Assembly: GCF_011764425.1 (NCBI RefSeq)
Contig: NZ_BLPF01000004.1
Span: forward strand, 818,001 to 882,000
Length of the DNA: 64,000 nucleotides
Direction of reading: 5' to 3'
Source of the DNA: Phytohabitans houttuyneae
Lineage (GTDB): Bacteria; Actinomycetota; Actinomycetes; Mycobacteriales; Micromonosporaceae
Part shown: in pieces, positions 43,528-52,606 of the stretch
How the letters are laid out: every line of letters starts with the position of its first letter
How positions within the stretch are numbered: position 1 is the first letter of the stretch
Made by a program: the position numbers and the translations under genes
Notes under the pieces: generated by a model
Told to the model about the DNA's origin: nothing
Databases searched by the model: none
Seen by the model: only the letters and a program-made list of their open reading frames with translations

Positions 43528-45818
43528 CTAGCGGAGGCCGGGCACGTTCAGGACGATCAGCTCGGTGTCGTCCGCGCGGCCCGGAATACGGCCGTCATTG
43601 CCGGGGAAGTTGTTGTCGTTGGCCACGAGCACGCGGTCGCCGCCGAGTGGGAGCACCGACTCGACGGACTGGAGCGGAAAGCTGAAGAGCTTGCCCACGC
43701 CGTACTCGTTGGGCCGCGCCGGGGTGGAGACGCCGTGCGGGTCGGCCACGCGCATCAGGTCGACCGCGGTGCGGCGGCCCAGGTAACCGTCGGCGCCCAC
43801 CTCGTCCAGGTCGGTGACCACGAGGCGCTTGACCACCGACTGCGGGCCCATCGCGTTGTCCCGCTCGATCAGCACGAGCCGGCGGCCGTTGAGCACGCCC
43901 GCGTCACCGACCACGAGGGACGGATCGGCGACCCGGAACCACCACGTGCGGCCGGTGTACTGGTTGGCGCGCACGTCGAACTCGTACACGATGCGGCGGC
44001 GCTGGTCGGCGTCGTCGGCCTTGGCGCCCTCCAGGATGGGGTACAGCCACTTGCCGTCCCGGCTCACCGCCATCGCCTCGAAGCCGCGGCTGGCCGGCAC
44101 CGTCGGCGTCTCGCCCGGCGCCAGGTCGGGCGACTGCGGCGACTTGGCACCGTCCGGCAGCGGGATCGGGGCCTGGAGCACCTTGCCGGTCTTGTCCACG
44201 CGGATCAGGTACGGGCCGAACTCGTCGCCCAGCCACAGGTCGCCCCGGTAGTCCCGGGCCAGCGACTCGATGTCGAAGTCGGCGCCGGTCAGCAGCCGCT
44301 CCGGGGTGTTTTCGTTGGTGATCGGAAACGGTACCTTGCGGCCGGGGTCGCGGAAGCTGATGAAGCCCTTTACCGCCACCCCGTGCTCACGCCAGTCGGG
44401 CTCCACGTAGTAGGCCCGCAGCAGGAAGTCGGCCGAGTTGTTCTTCGCGCCGAAGCCGTTGTCGGGCATCGCGAGCAGGCGGTCGCCCGGCGCCGTGCTG
44501 GCTGCGCTCCTCGGACCGGACCCCGCGGGCCCCGGCGCCTGGATCACCGCCGAGAAGCCGGGGATCGGCTGGCCCGGGAAGGGCGGCGTGATCCCGTTGA
44601 CCGGGGTGGGCGCGAGCTGGGTGCCGGAGACAGGACCCGGCTGATAAGCCGTCGCGGACAGGATCGCGCGGCTCTTGAGCACCGGCTGGGGCGCAGCTTC
44701 ACGGAGAGCGCGTACACCCGGGTGGTCTGTGTGGCGCTGCCGTTGTCGTCGGAGAGCAGCCACAGCAGGCGGCGGCCGCCCGGCAGCGTCTCGCCGAGCG
44801 CCATCGCCTCTATGTTGTCCAGCAGCGGGTTGGGCTGCGGCTGCTTGGCCACCGCACCCGAGGGCGGGCAGTCGGCGATGTCGACGAGCAGCTCCTTGCC
44901 CAGCCACGCGCGGGTGTCGGTGAGCGAGGTGAGCGAGGCGACGCCGGTCAGGTCCGGCGCGCCGGTCGCGGTGACCTGGTACACCCGGACGGTGTTGCCC
45001 ACGCCCGCGGTGAAGCCGCGCTCCAGCGCCAGCAGCTGATCGTCGCCGAGCGCGACGAGCTCGACGAGGCCGAGGTTGGGGTCGGTCTTGTAGGCGAGCT
45101 GGGAGACCGGGGTGTACGAGGTGCCGTTCCAGCTGCGGTACTCGATGATGCGCTGCAGGCCACGGCCCTGGGCGTTGCGGCCGTCCGCGGACAGCGGCCC
45201 CTCCATGCCGGCGTAGAGCGTGCGGCGGTCGGGGGTGGCGGTGAGCGACTCGAAGGTCTGGTTGACCGCGGCCTCACCGGCCGGCGTGACCTGGAAGCGC
45301 GCCGGCACCGGCAGGCTGGCCAGCTCGCGGCCGTCGGAGAGGCGGAAGCGCCGGATCGACGGCTCCCGCTCGGAGCTGGCCAGCACCGTCTTGCCACCGC
45401 GCTCGACGACAAGGCCCTCGCCGTCGAAGTCGCCGCCGTTGTACGGCGTGCCGTCCGCTCGCGTGAGCACTGTGACACCGCGCACCTCGGCGGAGACGCC
45501 ACGCTTGCCGGCGTCGAGGTCCACGTCGTACACCCGGGCAGGAGTGGTGCCGATGTTGTCGACCAGCGCGAACCCGCGCGACGAGCCGGTCAGCGCGAGG
45601 GCGGAGAGGCCGGACACCGCGGTGCCAGCGAAGGTGGTCTTGTCGAGGGCGTCGGAGAAACCGACCAGGGACGCGTCGGGAGCGCAGGCCGCACCGCTGG
45701 GCGGCGGCCACCCCGCCGAGGCGGAGGACGCGGGGAGCGCCGGGAGCACCGCGGCCGTGGCCACCGCGACGGCGGCGGCACGTACGCGCTTCGAGGAGGT
45801 CATCACCGCCTGATGCAA
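43528..45818 (-). CDS. Secreted phytase-like esterase (PF13449-type) (apparent frameshift)
   Basis: About 763 residues once one base is restored. ATG 45818 has AGGGG five bases upstream and opens a signal peptide ending in PASSASA. Both halves look like beta-propeller repeats of the esterase-like activity of phytase family: GFSDALDKTTFAGTAV, SLTATPDRRTLYAGMEGPL, and in the second half RLLAMPDNGFGAKNNSADF, GLWL-like DLWLGDEFGPYLIRVD and FEAMAVSRDGKWLYPILEG. The first frame goes astray after YALSVKLRP at 44688-44691; one more C gives RPQPVLKSRAILSATAYQ and joins the frames. A role in organic-phosphate use is plausible given the neighbours but unproven. Confidence 0.85.
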
Positions 45819-45889
45819 ACCCCTGCCGGGCGCCGAGGTGGAACACCGGGCCGAACGGCACGTGAACTCTGGAGATCCGTCGGGGTCTG

Positions 45890-47524
45890 TTATTGGTATC
45901 CGCGGATCTGTTTGAACACGCCGGCCAGCGAGCCGCTGCGGGCGTCGAAGGTGCGGCCGCCGCTGATGCGGGCGACCTCGGTCATCTCTTGGACGTTGCC
46001 CTCGCCGAAGAGCAGCGTGAAGATCGGCACCGCCTTGAGCTTCGCGGGGAGCTTGGCGTGGTAGCTCTTGAAGGCGGGGAGCTTGGCGCCCACCGTCCGT
46101 TCGCCGTCGGTGAGCAGCACCACCGACGTGAAGCGGTTGGGTTCGGCGGCGTCGAGCTGCCTGGCCAGCTCCAGCGCGCGGCTGAGCGCGTCGTAGATGG
46201 CGGTGTCGCCGGCGGCGGCGAGGCCGCGCACGTAGCCGCGGATCTGGTTGGTGACCGGCTGCCGGTTGGCGGTGGGCAGGTCGAAGCGGCGCGGTGACTT
46301 CGGCGCGGTGCTGAACGCCAGCATGATGACCTGCTCGCGCCCGTTGAAGCGGGTCAGCTCCCCGGACAGCGAGATGTCCGCGCCGGAGAGGCCGAGCAGC
46401 GCGGCCTGCAGTCCCTTGATGCGGGCGCCCTTCATCGAGCCGGAGACGTCGAGCACGTAGATGGTGCGTGCCGGCTTGCGCAGGGTGTCGCCGAAGCCGG
46501 TGAGCAGCGCGGTGGCGTCGTCGTACCGGGCCGGGAACGGCAGCTCGACAAGGCCGCCGCTGGCGGGGCCGAAGGATGCGGCCAGCTCGATGCCGGGCAC
46601 GGCCGGCCGCCGGTGCGTGGTCTCCATGATCTTGCGTTGGGTAGAGGGGCGGCGCAGGTAGTCCGCGACCGCGGCGTAGTTGGTGCGGGCCTGCTCAGAG
46701 GTGCCGGCCAGCAGCGTGAGCGGGTAGTCGGCGGTGACGACGCCGTCGGCCGGGTAGACGACGGTCAGCGGCTCCTTGAGCGCGCCGGCGGCGTTCAGCG
46801 AGAGCAGTACCGACTCGTAGTTGACCAGGCCGTCGACGGGAGCGCCGCCGGACTGCCGCTGCACATACGCGTCGGCGAGCCAGCCGGACGACCCGGCGGT
46901 CAGCGACTGACCGGCGAAGAAGGACTGCAGCCGCGGCGTGAGCGCGGAGATCTCGCCACTGGTCAGGGCCCGCCCGGTCCCGGCGAGCGCGGCGGCGACG
47001 CCGACCAGGGCGGAGTAGCCGGAGTTGGAGGCCGCGGGGTTGGTCATGCCGTAGGTGAACCTGCCCGCGCCGGCCGCCTCCGCGATCTCGCTCCACGTTG
47101 GACGGTGCTGGTCCCAGCCGAGCTCCTTTGCCTTGCCGGCACGCAGTCCGAGCACGACGGGGGAGTTGGCCACCTTGGTGCTGACGTCGATGCGGCCGGA
47201 CGCCTGCGGGTGCAGCTCGAGGTAGCGGTTGTTGGAGAACCAGATGGCGTCCTGGTCGCGCACGGCGGTGCCGGCGGCGACCTTCTCCATCCCGTCGAGC
47301 GTGCCGATCTCGGAGAGCTTGACCGTCACGCCGGTGGCGGACTTGACGTCGTCGAGGATCGGCTGGAGGTCGTTCAGCTCGCTGCCGGCGAGCACGCGCA
47401 AGGTGCCGGAGCCCTTCTTGAACGGGCCTTCGGATGCCTGCGGTGTGGGCGTGTCGCAAGCGGCGGCAAGTAGCAGCGCGGCGAGCGGAAGTGCCAGGGA
47501 ACGTCGCACGGTTGTCCTTGTCAT
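45890..47524 (-). CDS. Lipoprotein with solute-binding and von Willebrand A domains
   Basis: 544 residues. The lipobox LLLAAAC follows MTRTTVRRSLALPLAALL, so it should be lipid-anchored outside the membrane. The first part is a periplasmic-binding-like domain (TLRVLAGSELNDLQPILDDV; DAIWFSNNRYLELHPQ). From about residue 350 there is a vWA domain with intact MIDAS (YVLDVSGSMKG) and VVLLTDGERT. Length and plan match the 13501 protein. Its ATG overlaps the stop of the gene upstream, making a two-gene operon. It may present a bound ligand or bind cell-surface partners. Confidence 0.85.
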   Translation of the reverse strand: MTRTTVRRSLALPLAALLLAAACDTPTPQASEGPFKKGSGTLRVLAGSELNDLQPILDDVKSATGVTVKLSEIGTLDGMEKVAAGTAVRDQDAIWFSNNRYLELHPQASGRIDVSTKVANSPVVLGLRAGKAKELGWDQHRPTWSEIAEAAGAGRFTYGMTNPAASNSGYSALVGVAAALAGTGRALTSGEISALTPRLQSFFAGQSLTAGSSGWLADAYVQRQSGGAPVDGLVNYESVLLSLNAAGALKEPLTVVYPADGVVTADYPLTLLAGTSEQARTNYAAVADYLRRPSTQRKIMETTHRRPAVPGIELAASFGPASGGLVELPFPARYDDATALLTGFGDTLRKPARTIYVLDVSGSMKGARIKGLQAALLGLSGADISLSGELTRFNGREQVIMLAFSTAPKSPRRFDLPTANRQPVTNQIRGYVRGLAAAGDTAIYDALSRALELARQLDAAEPNRFTSVVLLTDGERTVGAKLPAFKSYHAKLPAKLKAVPIFTLLFGEGNVQEMTEVARISGGRTFDARSGSLAGVFKQIRGYQ

Positions 47525-48572
47525 GGTCGGAGGCGCTGGTCGAGCGTCGTGAGGAGGGAGTCGACGACCTCGGGCGCGGGCGCGGGGACGATGTCGGTGA
47601 GCTTGGCGGGCAGCGCCGCGCCGCCGGCCGGCACGCGGGCCAGCACCGCGGCGACGGAGGCCTCGTCGGGGTACGGAAGCCGTGCTCGGCGGCGAGCCGC
47701 AGCAGCGCCGGGTCGGTGGTGAGCAGGCGCCCCACCTCGTCGCCGGCCTCGTCGAACGCGACGACCGTGTGCCCGCTCGGCGTGGTGGGCGCCAGGTAGA
47801 GCAGCGTCGCGTTGCCCGGCAGGTTTCCGGCCTGCGCCGCGTCGACGTACTGGGCTTCGTAGACGAGCACCAGCGGCGTGTAGTTGAGGCCCTGGGCGAG
47901 GTACTTCTCGAACGGCTCCTCCGTGGACCGCTCCAGCCCGCCCTGGTCCGTGAAGAGCTCGACCACCTCGTCAAGCGCCGCGGCGCCGCCGCCCAGCTGC
48001 TGCAGCGCCAGCCACGCGTACACGCCGGCGGAGTTGGAGTCGCCAGGGTGGGTGGTGGTCACCAGCACGTCCCGCCGGGCCGGGTACGCCACGTTGCCCT
48101 TGAGCTGGTCCCAGCGGACGTCCCGCTTCGCCAGGTCGAGGTACTTGCCGAGGTCGAGCACCCAGTACCCCTCGGGCGCGCGGTGTACCACCCCCTGCGT
48201 GGCGAGCAGGTCGGCGATCGGTGTGAACGTGGCTACGGAAAGCGGCGACCAGAACGGCGTGAAGGTGCCGGTGGACGCGCGTGCCTGCTCGACCCGCCGG
48301 GCCGCCTGCTCGCTGCCCGGAAACGCGAAGTCGTACCTGTCGAGGGGGACCGTGGTGGCCATCTCCCGCGAACCGCGCGAATCGGTCTCGACCCGCAGGC
48401 CGTGGCTGGCGAACGCGTCTTTCACCCGCTGGTCGGCGAAGAAGAGCGCCTTCTCGGATCCGACCACACCGCGCACCGTGTCCAGGCGGTCGACGCCGAG
48501 GTGCCAGCCGACGCCGGCACCCACGCTGGCCAGCACGACCACTGTCGCGATGATGATCCAATGGCGCTTCAC
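47521..48572 (-). CDS. Membrane-anchored solute-binding-like protein (apparent frameshift)
   Basis: About 350 residues once one base is restored. GTG 48572 opens an N-terminal membrane anchor (WIIIATVVVLASVGAGVGW). The body is similar in style to extracellular binding domains (YDFAFPGSEQAARRVEQA; YWVLDLGKYLDLAKRDVRW; TPLVLVYEAQYVDAAQ). The frame breaks at 47668-47671 after AAEHGFRT; restoring one C gives TPDEASVAAVLARVPAGG and a stop that overlaps the next ATG (ATGA). It is the first gene of the pair with the vWA lipoprotein and divergent from phoD, sharing a putative PHO box. Confidence 0.8.
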
Positions 48573-48616
48573 GGCCTGATGGTGGGTGCGGTGGGAATCC
48601 GCGACAGTTGACAGTT

Positions 48617-48634
48617 GGTGAATTCCCGGTGAAT
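48617..48634 (-). promoter_or_regulatory. PHO-box-like tandem repeat between divergent genes
   Basis: GGTGAAT occurs at 48617-48623 and 48628-48634. On the minus strand this reads ATTCACC twice with an exact 11-bp period, six of seven matches each to the GTTCACC repeats bound by PhoP in Streptomyces. It sits 45 bp from the start of the 48572 gene and 58 bp from phoD, so it could control both. Confidence 0.55.
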
Positions 48635-48691
48635 GGATAATTGGGGTCGCCTTGGTTGTGCTGGCCCATTTCCACTCGCGATATTGGCGCA

Positions 48692-50275
48692 ATGGATCTT
48701 ACAGCCAACCGGCGCCAGGTGCTGGCGGGCGCGGTCGCAGCGGTGGGTGCCTCCACCCTCGCGACCGGCTCGGCCCGCCCCGCGTCGGCGCATGGTTCAG
48801 ACACGGCCACGCCGTTTCCGCTGGGCGTGGCGAGCGGTGATCCGCTTCCGGACGCCGTGGTCCTGTGGACACGACTGATCCGCGACCGGCGCTCGTCCCG
48901 CCCGGTCCAGGTGGGTTGGCAGGTGGCCAAGGACGAGCGGTTCCGGCGCGTGGTCCGCTCCGGCTCCGCGTGGGCGCGCCCCGAGCTGGCTCATTCGGTA
49001 CACGTGGACGCGCGCGGCCTCGAGCCCGGCCGCGAGTACTTCTACCGCTTCAAGGCCGAGGGGCACCTGAGCCCCGTCGGCCGTACCCGGACCGCGCCGC
49101 ACCGCTTCGCCCGGCCGGACCACCTGCGCTTCGGCGTGGCCAGCTGCCAGGACCTGCAGAACGGCTACTGGCCGGCGTACTGGGGCCTTGCCGACGAGGA
49201 CTTCGACGTCGTGTTCCACCTCGGCGACTACATCTACGAGTACGACCCGGACAGCCGCTTCGCGGACCGGCGGCACACCACGCCGCAGACCCTCGGGCTG
49301 GATCAACTGCGCACATTGGACGACTACCGCAACCGGCACGCGCAGTACAAGGGTGACCCCGCCCTGCGCGCCGCCCACGCCGCCGGTGCCTGGGTGGTGA
49401 CGTGGGACGACCACGAGACCGAAAACAACTACGCCGACCTTGTCGACGAGCTCGACTCGGGCGCGGCGCACCAGACGCCGCAGGAGTTCTCCCGGCAGCG
49501 GGCCGCGGCGTACCAGGCGTACTACGAGCACATGCCGATCCGTGCCCACCTGCGGCCCGGCAGGGACGGGATGCGGATCTACCGGCGCTTCGACTTCGGG
49601 CTGCTGGCCCGGGTCAACGTGCTGGACACCCGGCAGTACCGCACCGACCAGCCAGGGCCGGGCGACCTCGGCCCCGAGCCCTTCGGCGCCGGCAACACCG
49701 CGGGCTCGCTGACCGGTGACGAGCAGGAGCGGTGGCTGGCGCGCGGCCTGCTGCACTCGCCGGCCCGCTGGAACGTCATCGCCCAGCAGGTCATGATGAG
49801 CCGCACCCGCTTTCCCAACCCGACCGGGCAGCCACCGCCCACGGTGGTCAACCTCGACCAGTGGGACGGGTACATGCCGCAGCGCGAGCGACTGCTGCGG
49901 CTGCTCGCGGACGAGAGGGTGGACAACCCGGTGGTCCTCGCCGGCGACATCCACTCCACCTGGATCAGCGACCTCAAGCTGGACTTCGACGACCCGGCCT
50001 CGCCGGTGGTCGCGGCCGAGTTCGTCGGTACCTCGATCAGCTCGGACTTTCCGGTCGCCTTCGACGCACCGCTAAAGCAGGCCAACCCGCTGCTCAACCC
50101 CCACGTGCGCTACTTCGACGGCCTGAAGCGGGGCTACCTGCGCTGCGACGTGACGCGGGAGTCGTGGCGAACCGACGTCCGGGTGGTGGACACGATCGAC
50201 GTGCCCCAGGCGCCGGTCCGCACCTCGGCGTCGTTCGCCGTCGAGGCGGGCCGCCCGGGAGTGGTTTCCGCTTGA
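48692..50275 (+). CDS. phoD: PhoD-family alkaline phosphatase/phosphodiesterase
   Basis: 527 residues from ATG 48692. The N-terminus is a Tat signal (ANRRQVLAGAVAAVGASTLA). An N-terminal PhoD Ig-like domain (about 45-140) precedes the catalytic domain with the metal-binding motifs FHLGDYIYEY, VTWDDHETENNY and VLAGDIHSTW, and FVGTSISSDF. PhoD enzymes cleave phosphodiesters and monoesters, including teichoic acid, using Ca and Fe, and are classic members of the phosphate-starvation regulon. The PHO-box-like pair upstream agrees with this. Confidence 0.95.
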   Translation: MDLTANRRQVLAGAVAAVGASTLATGSARPASAHGSDTATPFPLGVASGDPLPDAVVLWTRLIRDRRSSRPVQVGWQVAKDERFRRVVRSGSAWARPELAHSVHVDARGLEPGREYFYRFKAEGHLSPVGRTRTAPHRFARPDHLRFGVASCQDLQNGYWPAYWGLADEDFDVVFHLGDYIYEYDPDSRFADRRHTTPQTLGLDQLRTLDDYRNRHAQYKGDPALRAAHAAGAWVVTWDDHETENNYADLVDELDSGAAHQTPQEFSRQRAAAYQAYYEHMPIRAHLRPGRDGMRIYRRFDFGLLARVNVLDTRQYRTDQPGPGDLGPEPFGAGNTAGSLTGDEQERWLARGLLHSPARWNVIAQQVMMSRTRFPNPTGQPPPTVVNLDQWDGYMPQRERLLRLLADERVDNPVVLAGDIHSTWISDLKLDFDDPASPVVAAEFVGTSISSDFPVAFDAPLKQANPLLNPHVRYFDGLKRGYLRCDVTRESWRTDVRVVDTIDVPQAPVRTSASFAVEAGRPGVVSA

Positions 50276-50295
50276 TCGGCTGGGGTGTGGCGGAC

Positions 50296-51186
50296 GTGCC
50301 GCTCGGGTACCACGTCGACATGACCGCCACACCCTCCGGTGCCGCCGGCGCCGTCGTGGCCTACCTGCGCGCCCAGCGCCGCGCCATCGCCGAAAACGAG
50401 GCCGGGGTACGCGCCGGTGACGAAGACGCCGTACATGACATGCGGGTGGCGATCCGGCGCACCCGGAGCACGCTGAGGTCGTTTCGGGGCATGTGGGACC
50501 GCGAGCGGGTGGACGCGCTGCGCGGTGAGCTCAAGTGGCTCGCCGACCGCCTCGGGCCGGTGCGCGACGGCCAGGTGATGGTCGCCCGGCTCGCCGAGGC
50601 GGTGCGGGCCGAGCCGCGCCAGCTCGTCGTCGGCCCGGTCGAGGCGCGCATCCACCAGCACCTCGGCCACGACACCTCGGACGCGCTGGAGCGGGTCCGC
50701 GGTGCGCTCGACGGTGACCGGTACCCCGCGATGCTGGCCGAGTTCGACGCGGTCGTCGAAGCCGCCGAGGACCAGGGCGACGGGTGGGTGCGCAAGCGGG
50801 TCCGCAAGGCGGTGCGCCGCGCCGACCGCATGCTGGACGGCGCGGACGCGCCGGAGCACCACGAGCGGGACATCCAGCTGCACGAGGCGCGTAAGGCGTA
50901 CAAACGGGCGCGCTACGCGGCTGAGCCGTTCGACCGCAAACCCGCCCGAAGGTTGGCCAAGAGCCTCAAGGCGCTGCAGGACGTGCTCGGTGTGCACCAG
51001 GACACCGTGGTCACCCGCGCGGTGCTGCGGGAGCTTGGCATGCGGTCGTTCCGGGAGGGTGGCAACTCGTTCACCTACGGGCTGTTGCACGCCCGCCAGC
51101 AGGCCGCGGGCGAAGAGGCGCTGACCGACCTGCCCAGCGCGACCAAGCGGGCGCGCCGCAAGAAGCTGCGCGGCTGGCTCGGGTGA
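50296..51186 (+). CDS. CHAD domain protein
   Basis: 296 residues from GTG 50296 (GGGGTG upstream); ATG 50320 and GTG 50287 are alternatives. It is a nearly all-helical CHAD domain with the conserved basic motifs VHDMRVAIRRTRSTLRSF and the second-repeat LHEARKAYKRARYAAEPF. CHAD domains bind inorganic polyphosphate through these Arg, Lys and His residues. Position between phoD and the pst operon makes a phosphate-storage link likely. Confidence 0.92.
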   Translation: MPLGYHVDMTATPSGAAGAVVAYLRAQRRAIAENEAGVRAGDEDAVHDMRVAIRRTRSTLRSFRGMWDRERVDALRGELKWLADRLGPVRDGQVMVARLAEAVRAEPRQLVVGPVEARIHQHLGHDTSDALERVRGALDGDRYPAMLAEFDAVVEAAEDQGDGWVRKRVRKAVRRADRMLDGADAPEHHERDIQLHEARKAYKRARYAAEPFDRKPARRLAKSLKALQDVLGVHQDTVVTRAVLRELGMRSFREGGNSFTYGLLHARQQAAGEEALTDLPSATKRARRKKLRGWLG

Positions 51187-51194
51187 CCGGTCCC

Positions 51195-51205
51195 GTTCAC
51201 CTGTT
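51195..51205 (+). promoter_or_regulatory. Isolated PHO-box-like core
   Basis: GTTCACCTGTT, 62 bases upstream of the surface-protein GTG at 51267. The flanking 11-mers match poorly. Confidence 0.3.
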
Positions 51206-51266
51206 GTGTGTCTGGCGCGCGGCTCGCATTGACGCGGCGGTCGCGCGGGCTGAATAGACCCTCGGT

Positions 51267-51989
51267 GTGACCCGAGCCCGTGCCAGCCTCGCCGTCCTGT
51301 CCGCTCTCGCCGTCGCCGCGCTGACCGCGGTCGCGTTTCCGGCGCCCGCCCAGGCGGCCCCGCTCGGCAGCGTGCGGCTCTCCGCGAGCAAAGGCACCGT
51401 CGACCAGACGCCGATCTTTGCCACCGCCTCCGCCGCCAAGCCGTGCCCGTCCGGGTTCGGCCAGGACGCCGCGGTCCGGATCGGGCCGCCGGGTGGCCCG
51501 TACCAGAACGTCGCCACGCCCCTGCGGGACGGCGGGTACGACAAGAAGGCGGTTTCGGTCAAGCCCAACCGTTCGTTCGCCAGGGCGATCGGTGGCGCAC
51601 CGGCCGCCGGCGAATGGTGGGTCGTGGTGGAGTGCTGGAGCCTGACGCAGGGCCGCCACCCCGACCTTTTCATCACTCCGCTCACCGTCACCGGCAAGGA
51701 GTGGAAACTGGGGCAGCCGGCCAGCGGTGCGTCGCTCGACTCGCCGCCGCCGCCCAGGCCGACCGTGCCGCTGACCGGTCCGAGTGGTTCGGCGGCACCC
51801 TCCACCGCATCGCCGGCCCTGGCCGATGCCACGACGCCGCCGGCGGTGCCCGACCCGGAGTTGGCCGCCAACAACCGGTCCGGCGCCGCTTCTCCGCTGG
51901 CGAGCGCGCTTTGGGTGGGCGGTGTGGTGTTGGTCGTGGCCGTGGTGGGTGCGGTGGCTCTGCTTACCCGACGGCGTCGTTCCAATTGA
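51267..51989 (+). CDS. Exported, C-terminally anchored surface protein
   Basis: 240 residues from GTG 51267. Signal peptide ends near PAPAQAAP. A domain of about 120 residues follows with two Cys (SAAKPCPSGFGQDAAVRIGP; WVVVECWSLTQGRHPD). This domain recurs near the N-terminus of the 60721 protein. A Pro/Ser/Thr-rich linker and a membrane helix with an RRRR tail (ASALWVGGVVLVVAVVGAVA) anchor it. It precedes the pst genes and probably belongs to the same phosphate-related surface system. No molecular function is known to me. Confidence 0.8.
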   Translation: MTRARASLAVLSALAVAALTAVAFPAPAQAAPLGSVRLSASKGTVDQTPIFATASAAKPCPSGFGQDAAVRIGPPGGPYQNVATPLRDGGYDKKAVSVKPNRSFARAIGGAPAAGEWWVVVECWSLTQGRHPDLFITPLTVTGKEWKLGQPASGASLDSPPPPRPTVPLTGPSGSAAPSTASPALADATTPPAVPDPELAANNRSGAASPLASALWVGGVVLVVAVVGAVALLTRRRRSN

Positions 51990-52017
51990 CCGAACGGTGG
52001 ATACGCCCTTACCCGCT

Positions 52018-52028
52018 GTTCACCTCTT
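52018..52028 (+). promoter_or_regulatory. PHO-box-like core upstream of the pst operon
   Basis: GTTCACCTCTT at 52018-52028, 131 bases before the GTG at 52160. The preceding 11-mer (CCTTACCCGCT) matches the core at four of seven positions, so a degenerate tandem box is possible. Confidence 0.4.
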
Positions 52029-52159
52029 GCATGTCCGGCGTGAGTCTTCGCCTGCGAACGCGGACATCGTCCGTGTCGAGGCTGATCTCACTGGTCGGGC
52101 ACGTTGGGGAGCGCGGTCAGCCTTGCGTACCACGGTGCGCATTGCGGAAGGGATCAAAG

Positions 52160-52606
52160 GTGCAGCACTCACGGTTCGTGTTTCTCGCCGCGCCGATGCC
52201 CGAGTCGAAGGACGGCGACGGGACCGAAGGCATTCTTTGGATGCTTGTTTCGCCGAACAACCGTCCGCTCGGCCGTGGCACGACTTACCACGAGACATAC
52301 AGTTCCTGCCGCCAGTCGGTCCTGGACCTCCAGGCCAACTGCGACCGGGTGAAGCCGGTCGAGACAACCGTCGAGCTGACCGGCCAATGGTCGTGGCGCA
52401 TCGAGCTCGACGGTGAGTCGGTGGCTGTGTCCAGCCGCTCCTACCTACGGGCGCGGGAGTGTGCGTACAACCTCGAGCGTTTCCTCGAGGCGGTGCCCAA
52501 GGCCGAAGTCGTCGCGGGCACGCGAAGTGTCCGGCGGGGCCGCCGCCGGGCGGTCGTCGCGGAGACTCCGCCGCGGCTCGGCCGAGAGCTGCGGAACGCG
52601 GGCTGA
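52160..52606 (+). CDS. Small protein resembling YegP/DUF1508
   Basis: 148 residues from GTG 52160 with GGAAGGGA upstream. Segments such as ILWMLVSPNNRPLGRG, a run of helix (SCRQSVLDLQANCDRV) and WSWRIELDGESVAVSSRSY have the alternating strand-helix pattern of DUF1508 (YegP) repeats, followed by a basic tail. It has no signal. The stop overlaps the pstC start (TGATG), so it is the first gene of the pst operon. The family call is by eye. Confidence 0.6.
   Translation: MQHSRFVFLAAPMPESKDGDGTEGILWMLVSPNNRPLGRGTTYHETYSSCRQSVLDLQANCDRVKPVETTVELTGQWSWRIELDGESVAVSSRSYLRARECAYNLERFLEAVPKAEVVAGTRSVRRGRRRAVVAETPPRLGRELRNAG

Noticed and set aside
43217-43531. 104-residue frame as a gene
   Set aside because: No recognisable domain, no good ribosome-binding site, and it runs through a strong terminator hairpin.
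456-47671. Programmed ribosomal frameshifting at C runs
   Set aside because: Six functionally unrelated genes show it, the fix is always one added C, and no stimulatory structure is common to the sites. Sequencing error explains all of them more simply.
45890-48692. Long fused minus-strand frames joining the two binding-like genes
   Set aside because: Beyond the C run at 47668 one frame becomes Pro/Arg/Ser noise. The correct reading is two genes with an ATGA overlap.
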